Shown here piece after piece: positions 23,001-32,184 of a stretch of DNA of 64,000 bases (positions are counted from its first letter, which is position 1; every line of letters starts with the position of its first letter). A model generated the notes under the pieces. The model was not told the DNA's origin, ran no database searches, and saw only the letters and a program-made list of their open reading frames with translations. The translations under genes were made by a program, and so were the position numbers. The stretch comes from Blastobasis lacticolella (Eukaryota; Arthropoda; Insecta; Lepidoptera; Blastobasidae), in NCBI GenBank assembly GCA_905147135.1, contig LR990042.1, forward strand, positions 12,267,545-12,331,544, given 5' to 3'.

Positions 23001-23234
23001 TTTAGGTTAGGTTAGGTTAGTGTAAGTGAATATGTGTTATTTTGTTTGTTTCTTTATATTTAATTTTTATAAAACTTAATGTGTTATTTGTGGTGAGGCT
23101 ATGTAGGTAGAGTTATGTTACGTTAGATATTAGATATTGTTGTTTATTTTTTCTTCTTTTTTCTCTCTTTTTACTTTGTATGTTATGGATCTTGTGTCTG
23201 ACAATAAAAGTTTTATTATTATTTTTTATTATTA
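20033..23234 (+). mobile_element. LINE-C, inserted in LINE-A
   Basis: Flanked by TTAAA at 20,028-20,032 and 23,235-23,239. Removing the element and one TTAAA gives LINE-A codons R-V-L-K-C-I-R, in line with LINE-B's equivalent. It has a short 5' leader, one recognisable ORF2, and a 3' UTR with TTAGG repeats (23,002-23,020) and a terminal AATAAAAG plus (TTA)n tail. No ORF1 was recognised, so the copy is 5'-truncated or of a one-ORF clade. Confidence 0.88.
20175..22981 (+). pseudogene. LINE-C endonuclease/reverse transcriptase
   Basis: ATG at 20,175. Endonuclease motifs: FNCKSI, VALQETWL, LVFSVYMPTD, VLGDLNAHPG and YVSDHFPLVIG. RT motifs: GKSPGHDGLSIEHL, LVVPIVKSKTG, ANYRPISLATIVAKVLE, QFGFRSEVSTDMAIY, CFLDLSCAFDTISHD, a CGVRQ..LTSPDLFNLYVND block, and ADDMVLLSPSIKGMKR. 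Lesions: an in-frame TGA at 20,505-20,507, a single-base frameshift near 22,226 within the GVRQGG motif, and TAG and TAA codons just before the catalytic ADD near 22,330. The C-terminus (22,346-22,981) contains a long conserved region ending ISRIHKRWLQVA. The Jockey/CR1-group clade cannot be fixed by eye. Confidence 0.88.
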
Positions 23235-23239
23235 TTAAA

Positions 23240-24737
23240 TGTATTAGACTTAGAAATAAAATGCAACAAAAACTAAAATTAGACAGCCAAAACGAAATTT
23301 TAAAAATTACATACAAACGTTTTAGGAATTTCTGCACAAATTTAATAAAAAAATGTAAAAGAGAAAATAACAGAAATCTAATTGCTGTTTCCTCTTATAA
23401 CCCTAAAAACCTCTGGGCAACAATTAAGACTGTTACTCAATTTAAACCACCCAAGACCCCTAATGTTGATCTTCTTAAAGTATCTCCTGACCCAATAGAC
23501 TCGATAAATCAGGTTAATACATTTTTTATCAATGTTGGCAAAACCCTAGCTGAAGATATAATTGGAGGAAATGGAGGCCATCAAAATAATGTAAATTATG
23601 ATACAAATCAAATGAGTTCATTTGTTTTACTTGAAACTGATCCTTAAGAGGTAAATGCCATTCTCATGAGTCTTGACTTGGATAGTGCTCCTGGATGGGA
23701 TGGCATTTCAACGAAATTTATTAAGCACTCCAGAGACTTTATGGTTCCCTTAAAGACCCATTTGGCAAATTTATGTTTTACAACAGGTGTTTTCCCTAAA
23801 GGATTTAAGAGATCTTTAGTGACTCCTGTGCACAAGAGTGGGGAAGGAATGGATATTAATAACTATAGACCCATATCTGTCATATCAGTTTTTGCAGAAA
23901 TTATACTACTCTATTATATTAGAATAGACGCTTAATTGGCTACTTAACCAAAAATAAAATACTGTCAGATTCACAATATGGCTTTAGAAGGGGACTATCC
24001 ACACAAGACGCAGTAAGGGATTTGACGACTTTGATTGTGGAGAAAGTAGACAGAGGCCAAAGATGTCTAACTGTGTTTTTAGACTTAAAAAAAGCTTCTG
24101 ACATCGTCTCTATCTCTATTCTTGTGCGCAGGTTAGAAGCGATCGGTATCCGAGGTACCTCTCTTTCTCTTTTTGAGAGTTACTTAAATGATAGGACTCA
24201 GATGGTTAAAATAGGAGCCTTTACAAGTAATGAGGACAAAGTGAGTTATGGGGTTCCTCAGGGAAGCGTCCTCGGTCCAACACTATTCCTCGTTTATATT
24301 AACGAACTGTGCAACCTGCAGATCGAAGGTGGTAGTATATTTTCTTATGCAGACGATACTGCCATAGTCTTCTCTGGAGAATCCTGGGGCGTTGTAAAGA
24401 ACATGGCTGTAAAAGGGTTAGCTCGAGTAGCTAATTGGCTTAATTGCAACCTTCTCATTCTGAATGTTGCAAAGACTGATTTTATTTGTTTTACCACAGA
24501 TCAATGAACCCAGCCAGGTTCAAACTTTAGCGTCGAAATCCACAAGTGTGCTGACTCTTTGAATGAAATGTGCAATTGTCCTTCCATTCAAAGAGCTAGT
24601 TGCACTAAATATCTAGGTATAATATTAGATCAAAGACTGTCTTAGCATGAGCACATCAATTTATTGACTTCCAAAATCAGGAAACTTATCTGGATATTCA
24701 AGTCACTGCGATGTATTATGAAGCGTGAGTTACTGAA
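23240..24737 (+). pseudogene. LINE-A part 3: reverse transcriptase
   Basis: Resumes with CIRLRNKMQQKLK and runs through LKITYKRFRNFC, SAPGWDGISTKFI, SLVTPVHKSGEG, NNYRPISVIS, QYGFRRGLSTQDAV, VFLDLKKASDIVS (second Asp-equivalent region; the usual AFD is ASD here), YGVPQGSVLGPTLF and SIFSYADDTAIVF (catalytic pair present), then a thumb CTKYLGIILDQRLS. Interruptions: TAA at 23,645, a frameshift between 23,935 and 24,022, TGA at 24,505 and TAG near 24,643. Cut at GTTACTGAA (24,729-24,737) by element D. Confidence 0.88.
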
Positions 24738-27700
24738 GATAGGTATAAATGTTTATTTGTTGCCTCATAACTTCTAAACATTTTATATTACTTTACTATA
24801 GCATGACTTTTATTATACACATAATATTTACAGTTACAATACAAATATATCTATATACATATACCTATACGCTAATACATATAACCTAATAATAAAAATA
24901 AATAATTACAAAAAATCAAATAACCTGCCCCTAATTGTTCCCGGCGCAAAGGTACCCATTACACCAGCAGCATTACCGCGCTGTATGGCAATGGCTATCC
25001 TCTGCGCTAGGAACCAACCAGAGCGGGGGTCACCGCTGCTATCCTTAATTCGAGTGCCTAAATCACGTACCAAGCTTTTCGCCTCTGAACACCAACTGCC
25101 CAATGTCTCCACAGCGAAGGGCACAAAAAGGTAGGTAGCCTGCATCGCTGCGTGCTTCTGCCTTTTCTTGGCAGATGCATCCTCCACAGCGGCAGCTGGC
25201 GAGATGACCGAGCGACTCAGGTGACTGGCGGTGACAGTGCACACGCACGTGGCATCCCACACTAAGCATTTCCCGTTTTTCCAGGGCACCAGAGTCGGCC
25301 CATCTGGTCTCTTCCCGTCTGACCTGCACAGGCCCGGCGGCTACAGCACACAAGGGACATTGGCTGCCACAAAGGCTCTGCGGAGTATGTCATTTAGGGC
25401 GTGGTGACGCGTAAACCTACCTACGCAGCGACGGCAACTCAACCCATGGTGGCCATCGGCCTCCACCACAGATCCGAAGGTGCATTCGTGGGATTTGCAC
25501 ACCTTGCAGCCCAGGCGGAGGGCCACTGCCACCCGAAAGGAGTTGTCATCAAGAAAAGTGCCCAGGTGAGGTGACGGAAGGGCATGCACCCACGCTCCAG
25601 ATTCTGACTGCGACACAGCTTTGAGCCTTGCCAAGTTCGCCCCTGTAGCGTTGTCTAGAAGCTGCTTGTTGATCCGCTTTGCACTGAGGTCATCCCAAAG
25701 GCGTTGGATATGAGGGGCTGATGGGGGCAGCGCGGTAGGATTGCGAGCTGACCACGCTATCAATGCATCTGACACACAGGGTATGCTTGCCATATCATCG
25801 TCGCAACGAAGAATGCTGGCGGCAAGGTTTGCAACCCCATGCGCCGACGCCATGAAAGCCGCTAAGCCTACGTCCTGCATGCACCGCACACCGAGGCCTT
25901 CATACCGAATTGGTTGGGACGCCAGGCTCCACTGCGAGTCGTCGAGGCACACGTTAAGAATCGACTCAACGGTAGACTTCAGCGTAGTGTCGAAGGAAGA
26001 GACATTTTCGGGACACAACCAGGTAGGAGTAGTTCTCAACAGATACGTAACCTTAGGCAGAGCGAAGCACGTACGCAACAAGGTTAAAGCGACATGGGCG
26101 GAAAGCTTGCTTAAACGTTCTTGAGCGACCAGGAGAAGCTTTTTTCGGATATCAATGGCCTCAGGAATAGCGTCTGAAAAAAGAGGGGACCCTAAAAGGT
26201 AGAATGTGCTGGATGACAATTCTCTGATACCAGGAAGAATTGATTTAAATCTGGAAAAGTGAATGCGTGCCGCACTACTGCAGGGGAAAACTCGCATTTG
26301 GAGGTATTTGCCTCCAGGCCAAGCTCTTTGAGACGAGGAACCAGTACATCCAGGTTCTGAAGTACGTCCTCAGGATTTCCACCTATGACGCCGTCATCTA
26401 GATACCAAACGTTCAGGGAAGATCTAATTTCCCTAACGGCCGTATGGATTGCAAGGCTGAAAATGAGTGACCCCAACGGATCGCCCTGCTGCGCTCCTAC
26501 TTGGGAAGAAATGAGTTCGTTGTTGAAGAAGAGGTTAGATGGGAACCGATACACCTGGTAAAGGAAATTAAAGAGTGAAGGCATCTTCTCCTTGGTCTCG
26601 TTTAGAAGAACATCCCGCTCTAACGCATTAAACGCGTTACAAATGTCTAGATTTATAACAACGCTATCTGAGTTGGCTGGGTCAGTCACATACGCACGGG
26701 TTGCATGGATTGCTGCCTCGCACCCCATTCGGGAACCAAACCCTAACTGATGTGGCTGCAAGTACCCTGCAATCTCTTTCTTAACGAATCGGCAGGCCAG
26801 CTTGGCCGCTAAACGTCTGAAGACACTACCGATAGCGATAGGTCTCACTCCACCGTCCTTTTTAGTCAAAGCGCAAAGTGACGCTCCATATAGGTACGGG
26901 CACACCTCCGGGTTAACCCGACCACTGATTAAAAAATTGCACAGTTTAGTCAGGCATTCCAATAGTCGGGGACAGTTTTCCCTCGCCGACCCGGACGTGA
27001 GCTCTTTGAGGTGACCGGGGCGAAGTCCATCGAGACCCGCCGCCGAACCATTATAGAAAGACCCCAGTGCTTGAGATACCTCCTCCGCCGAGACCGTAAC
27101 CGGTTCTATTGAAGGGTCTGGCGGAGAAGGAAACTCCAGTGGCCGCGAAGGCTCCGGATGCTTGCGCTTAAGTGCTGCCAAGGTATCCGGTCCATGTTGT
27201 GCGAAGGAGTCCTCAGATACCAGTAAACAGACGGCTCCCCTGAGGTCCCCTTCAAACACCTTATTTTCAATTTTATTTTGCACTGTACTAGACCGGTGCT
27301 TTAGTTCTAACACGAAATCATCGTAAATCACCGAAGATTCAATGTTTGCCCTCACCTTCGCCGTCATATTACCGGGTAACTTTTTAGAGGGCACTTTGAG
27401 GGCAGTGAAGGCGAATGCGAGGAGCAAACCCCAGTCGTCTACACCATTAGATCCGATGCATCTATTAAGAACGTCACACAACCCACCTGCAGCCTGGTTC
27501 CGCGCACCTTTAGGTATGTGACGTAGAACGGGTGTATGTGGTTGCCTTGCAACCTTTTACGTTGCCTCGGCGACTGCAGCGTGGCGTCTTGTCAAATAAA
27601 TTTTCTTACATGAGAAATATCTGCGCCAGCTAAAAACAGGGCGCATGCTCAACACTCCACACACACGCACTAGTGCACCAACACAGGAGAAGACAGGGGC

Positions 27701-27780
27701 AAACGGCAACGGGGTCCTGGTTCGACGGAAAAAATTTTTAAAAATTAAATTCGAAAATAAACGTTTGCTCAGCTTTGGAC
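24738..27780 (-). mobile_element. Element D: RT plus restriction-like-endonuclease retroelement inserted in LINE-A
   Basis: A 3,043-bp minus-strand element is bounded by a 9-bp target-site duplication GTTACTGAA (24,729-24,737 and 27,781-27,789). Joining LINE-A across one copy restores codons E-L-L-N-R-V-Y-I-A-L, matching LINE-B's DLETLRLVYTAL. There are no LTRs, no terminal inverted repeats and no poly(A); the 3' end reads ...ATTTATACCTATC. The architecture (RT, cysteine/histidine motif, then a PD-(D/E)XK-type motif) is that of the early-branching non-LTR group that uses a restriction-like endonuclease, such as R2, rather than an APE endonuclease. Confidence 0.85.
24906..27556 (-). pseudogene. 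Element D protein: RT with AQQGD/YLDDG motifs and C-terminal RLE
   Basis: The frame is open from 27,556 with no ATG before PVLRHIPKGAR, so the true start is uncertain. RT blocks in order: GSAAGLDGLRPGHL, CALTKKDGGVRPIAIG, LGFGSRMGCEAAIH, VVINLDICNAFNAL, GAQQGDPLGSLIF (canonical GVPQG replaced by GAQQGD) and VWYLDDGVIGG (canonical YADD replaced by YLDD). Then GCKVCKSHECTFG and GHHGLSCRRC, a likely zinc-binding block, then GKRPDGPTLVPW, CLVWDATCV and KRQKHAAM, which fit a PD-(D/E)XK nuclease core. About 880 codons. Lesions: a frameshift near 26,280 and an in-frame TAG at 25,341-25,343. Everything else is continuous, so the copy is young. Confidence 0.8.
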
Positions 27781-27789
27781 GTTACTGAA

Positions 27790-28352
27790 TAGGGTGTATA
27801 TTGCATTGGCTCAGTCTGTCATCTCGTACTGCATCACGGTATGGGGTGGTGCTACAAAATATAAGTTTCTAGATCTGGAAAGAGCTCAACGATCTCTTCT
27901 AAAGGTAATGTATTTTAAACCATACAGATATTCCACAAATGAACTTTATATCCTCTGTGACCTCCAAACTGTCAGAAAAATATACATTTTCAACGTAATC
28001 ATTGCACAACACAAGGAGTTAGTGTACGATCCAGAAAACAGAAACAAGAGACATTGTGATATTGTAGCACGCTCTAGGCCGATTCGTACTGCTTTCGCTA
28101 GCCGACAATATATTTATTTATTTATTTATACTTCATGCACAAACAGTACATTGGCGAACTTAAAGCTAAAATAGCATCCCCTATCCGTTTTTATATATAA
28201 CGTACTGAACCGTAAACTAAAATTGTACCCCATGAAACTCTATGAATGTAAGAATATCTTGAAAAAATGGTTAAAAACTTTAACATATGACGAAACTGAA
28301 ACAATTATGAAAAGGGTAACATAACATACCACCACACACACACACACACACT
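27790..28352 (+). pseudogene. LINE-A part 4: C-terminus and 3' UTR start
   Basis: Continues LINE-A after element D: NRVYIALAQSVISYCITVWGG-type connection region and LERAQRSLLKVMYFKPYRY align with LINE-B. At about 28,107-28,165 a short foreign insert with a TTTA repeat followed by TACTTCATGCACAAAC breaks the frame; it looks like the 3' tail of another LINE in reverse. The C-terminus resumes (NILKKWLKTLTYDETETIM), followed by a stop and a (CA)n at 28,330-28,352, where homology to LINE-B's 3' UTR stops. Confidence 0.88.
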
Positions 28353-28355
28353 CAA

Positions 28356-29000
28356 CGGAGGATAGTAAGAACCATTATCCATTCGTTATAGCGGGAGACT
28401 TTAATGCCTGGGCTATTGAATGGGGCAGTAAAACAACAACCGCGATGGGACAAGTGTTGATGCAAGCTATGTCAACCTTGGACGTAGTACTGCTAAATAG
28501 TGGGAACACGCCGACTTTCACCAGAGGGAATGCGAGCTTTATCGTTGACCTGACATTTGTAAGCAGTAAACTCGCTAAAGGAAATTACTCCTGGAAGGTG
28601 ACCGATATCTATACTGCAAGTGACCACCAAGCTATATACTGGGAGACACGCGGGACCCCTCTAAGCGGAGTGGCGACACGAAAAACCACTGTAGTTTGGA
28701 AAACCAGTGCTTTTGACGCAAAAACGTTCCAAATAGCACTTGGAGAAGAAGCCGCAGCAAAAGGCTGTGATGCTAATGAAAAGGCAGTGAGTCTCAGCAA
28801 AAGAATTGCTGAAGCTTGTGATGCTAGCATGCCACGGAAACGTTGTTCCAATCATCTTCCGCCAGTATATTGGTGGAATGAGACAATCGCCTCACTACGC
28901 AAGGAGTGTATACGGGTAAGAAGGCTATCTCAACGAAACCGTATTTGGAGGTCTTGAGTAGCGGGATTAGTTAAACTCCGTAGACAAGTGTGGAATGGAT
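28356..29000 (+). pseudogene. R1-like LINE endonuclease fragment
   Basis: A plus-strand frame in register from about 28,356 encodes the second half of an APE endonuclease of R1 type: PFVIAGDFNAWAIEWGS (catalytic GDxN), NSGNTPTFTRGN, SFIVDLTFVSS and TASDHQAIYW (SDH), followed by a linker with PPVYWWNETIASLRKECI. It stops at 28,957 just before the RT would begin. The first half of the domain is missing on the 5' side, where LINE-A's (CA)n abuts directly. No target-site duplication was found. Confidence 0.8.
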
Positions 29001-29094
29001 GTATTTACAGAAAATGTGCCTAACTATATTTACAAATACGTACTACCTAAACTTGTGTGACAGATCTAGTAAAAAGCTATTTGCATTGACCAAT

Positions 29095-30460
29095 GGGAAA
29101 GCCCGCCGCGAGATAGCTTCCCCCACCACGCCGCGCGCCGGTGTGGTGCCGCTATAAATAAGAGGCGCAGAGCGGCGGACGCCCATTGGATCAGCCTACG
29201 CCGCGCCGCTAGCAGACGTCGAGCGCCGCGCCGCCTTGAGGTCGAGCACCACCGCGCCTGTTCCCTCCGCCCGCCGAGCCGACGAGCCGCACACGAGCCC
29301 ACAACAATGTGCCGCGCACAACATGATGTTGTGTCGCGGCACATGCGCCCCGCCGTCGTCTAACCCCGCCGACGGGGCCGCCGCCGCCATCCAGCCAACG
29401 CCGGGCTGGATTCGGGCTGTGCGGGCGCGACGTACCTCCCGATCGCCAACCACCGAACCAGACCAGCGGACGCAGTCTTTGGCGCGAGACCGTCCGCACC
29501 CCGACCGTCACTCCGGGCTCTCCAATGAGAGCCCGTTGAAGTGGCGGTCCCTCACCGACGACGCCGCGCTGAGAGCGCCCTACACCCCGCCGCGCCGCGC
29601 ACGCGCACCCGCGTACCGCGAACCGCGTTGCCGCCGCGCGGCCACAACTTGACGCCGCGTCGCCGTCGACTCATCGCCGTCAACGGCGACGCCACACCGG
29701 ACACGACGCCCTCCCTGACTTGACATCGGGTGCAGGAGGACTCCCTTCGGGTTGAGACCCTGCACCCCACCCCCACCGGACTCTACGGCCGCTGAGCACC
29801 GCTCGCGGCACCCCACCTGACTGACGCCCGCCGCCGGCGCGCGTACTGCGCCCGGCGGCCAACCCCACCGGATCGACTGCCCGGCGCTGCATTTCCGTCC
29901 CTACGGGTCGACGGATCTAACTGCGCCGGGCCCCGAGCGTTAGCCGCAATTGGGCAGCAACGCGGGGGCCGTTGAGCGACTATGTCCCGCGGCCCCCACC
30001 TCCGGACGAGACCCCCGGCAGCCGCAGGAAGTCCCTCACGAGGTTGACGCCTGCAGGCTCCGGCGACGCCTCTGCCACGCCAGTGGCAGCCCCAACCTGA
30101 CGTTCGCGCCTGGAAGCCGCCCTACGCCGGTCCCGCGCCCAGTGCGCCCGACCGCGGGGGAGGTGACGAAGGCGCCAACCTCAACGACCGGCCCGTTTAT
30201 ACGGGCCGCGTAAACATATCACCGCCAGTGGGCTCGACCCAAAAGCGGTCTCCCCGCACGTGCGCTCCGCGCACGCGCGAGAAGATGAAGAATGGTACGG
30301 ACGCCCATTTGGCCGGCGCATCGAGGGACAGCACATCGGAGGAAGCTCGGCGCGCACGGTGGCGACTACAGCGGCGGCGAACTCCGGTGGTCTTCTGAAG
30401 CTGCGCTGTGACTCCGTGGCGTGAAGAACAATCGAAGACAAGTCGTTCTTTTCAGAACGC
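29095..30460. other. CpG-rich island of unknown identity
   Basis: About 1.35 kb is far richer in G+C and CpG than the AT-rich surroundings. Features seen: TATAAATA at 29,153-29,160 (plus) with ATCAGCC at 29,190; the near-palindrome CGGCCCGT-TTAT-ACGGGCCG at about 30,189-30,208; many overlapping open frames on both strands that are a composition effect. No domain, rRNA or tRNA was recognised. It directly follows, on the minus strand, the 3' end of the Gypsy element F, so it may be a long LTR, a second retroelement's leader, or an unmethylated promoter island. Confidence 0.5.
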
Positions 30461-30489
30461 AATCCTGAGTTTCATGACAATACGCTCTC

Positions 30490-32184
30490 TGTGGCTATAT
30501 ACGCATTCGTTCTATTTATTATAGAACACGAGTTTCACGACCTTTATACGAATACAATACGGTAGCCACAGTACTCCCCCTCAAGCGAAGCGTACAGGTA
30601 GTTTGGTGGTGCGTCCGGCTCGTGTCTTGTATTGTGTTGGTCTCGTGTTTCGCATTGTGGTCGGCTGTTGTCTCGATGTAGGTATCTTCGTTTCAGGGTC
30701 GTTTCTGTTGATTTGTTGTCGTTGGGTAGTGGAGTTGTATCCATTTTCAGCGGTCTCGTTCAGTGTGTAGGCAGGCTTGAGTCGGTCGATTGATATTTTA
30801 GCTTGTCGTTGTGGTAGTTGAACGGTGAATATTTTTCTGTCTCGGTCAATGACCTTGTAGGGCCCCTCGTACGGTGGTTGTAGCGGCTTTTTTACAGCGT
30901 CGATTCTTACGAAAACGTAGCTGCAGGTTTGTAGGTCTTTATGCACGAAGATCGGTCTGTTGCTTGCGTGTGATGGTAGTGGTTGCTTTGGTTTCAGAGT
31001 GTTGATCGTTTTTCTTAGTTGGGATACGTAGTTGTAGTCGGCGACTTGCAGATTTTCGGTTTGTGTAGTGGTAGCAAAAAAATCTCCAGGTAGGCGCAAG
31101 TTGTAGCCGTAGGTAAGTTCGGCAGCGCTGATATTTGTGTCGTTACGTAGTGCGGCTCGAAGTCCCAGCAAAACGGTAGGTAATTCTTCGATCCACGTAG
31201 TTTGTCCGGAGAGTCGCGTTTTCAGTGCCGCTTTTAAACTGCGATGCCAGCGCTCGACGATACCGTTTGCTTGCGGGTGATACGGTGTTGTGCGTGTTTT
31301 TTCTATTCCCATTATTTTCGTTAGGTAGGTAAATAGCTGGCTCTCGAACTGTCGTCCTTGGTCGGTTGTGATGGTTTGTGGACAGCCAAAACGGGTTATC
31401 CAATGTTCGTAAATTACTTTCGCCACGTCTTCGGCGGTGATTTCTTCGGTAGGTATTGCTTCGGGCCATCTTGTAAGTCGGTCGATCATTGTGATTAGAT
31501 AGCGGTAGCCGTGCCGCGTAGGGGGTGGCGGTCCGACTATGTCGATGTGGATGTGCTGAAATCTGTCTGCCGGTGGGAACGAAGATAGTTCGCTTGACGT
31601 GTGGCGATGTATCTTACATTGTTGGCAGCGTAGGCATTGTTTGGCCCAGGTGCCAACGTCCTTGTTCATCGATGGCCAAAAGTATTTTTGCGTGACAAGC
31701 TTTCGGGTGGTGCGTACTCCTGGGTGGCTGATGTTGTGGACTGCATCGAATGCTATCTTGCGGTACGGCAGCGGTAGGTATGGTCGCATGTGTTGAGTAG
31801 ACGTCGCGCAGTATAGAGTAGTGTTCGAGTTAGGTAAAGTAATTTTACGTAGGCATAAATTACTTTGTTTCTCGAGCTTCGTTATCGTGTTGTCTCTTTC
31901 TTGCACTCTTGCGATTTCTTCGTAATTGAGTGTCGTTGGGCAGGCGATACTTTCGACGCGGCTGAGGGCGTCGGCGACGACGTTATCTTGGCCAGTCACG
32001 TGAAGAATGTCGGTGATGAATTCGCTGATGAATTGCAGTTGGCGTGCTCGGCGCGGTAGCTCGGATGGCGATGGCGCCTTGTGTAATACGTAGGTAAGCG
32101 GCTTGTGATCGGTGAAAACTATGGTTTCTCTTCCTTCGAACATTTTTCTGAAGTGCTTGACTGCCATTCCCAAACCCGTCCCAG
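30490..32184 (-). mobile_element. Ty3/Gypsy element F, 5'-truncated
   Basis: Minus-strand RNase H remainder, integrase and 3' end. The pol stop TGA (30,583-30,581) is followed at once by a polypurine tract (GGGGGAG, 30,580-30,574) and then TGTGGCTACC, a good LTR start at 30,570. The 5' part ends abruptly at 32,184, where sequence switches to LINE-E. The 3' limit is unclear: an 81-bp unit (30,570-30,490) with perfect 8-bp ends TGTGGCTA/TAGCCACA, an inner TATAAAG and an AATAAA could be a very short LTR. Confidence 0.75.
30581..32184 (-). pseudogene. Gypsy F Pol: RNase H C-terminus and integrase
   Basis: Open without interruption for about 535 codons. It begins inside RNase H (MAVKHFRKMFEGR, TDHKPLTYVL), then a DNVVADALSRV linker, the HHCC zinc domain (AVHNISHPG ... 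CLRCQQC), the integrase core with all three acidic residues (HIDIVGPPPP; ITTDQGRQFES; YHPQANGIVERWHR), a GPY/F-like region (LQPPYEGPYKVIDRD) and a basic tail. The integrase part is intact and would insert retroelement cDNA, but the ORF lacks gag, protease, RT and a start codon, so it is not functional on its own. Confidence 0.9.

Noticed and set aside
29209..30213. Many open frames on both strands between 29.07 and 30.46 kb
   Set aside because: High GC removes stop codons; the frames overlap on both strands and contain low-complexity Arg/Ala/Pro. Treated as a composition effect.
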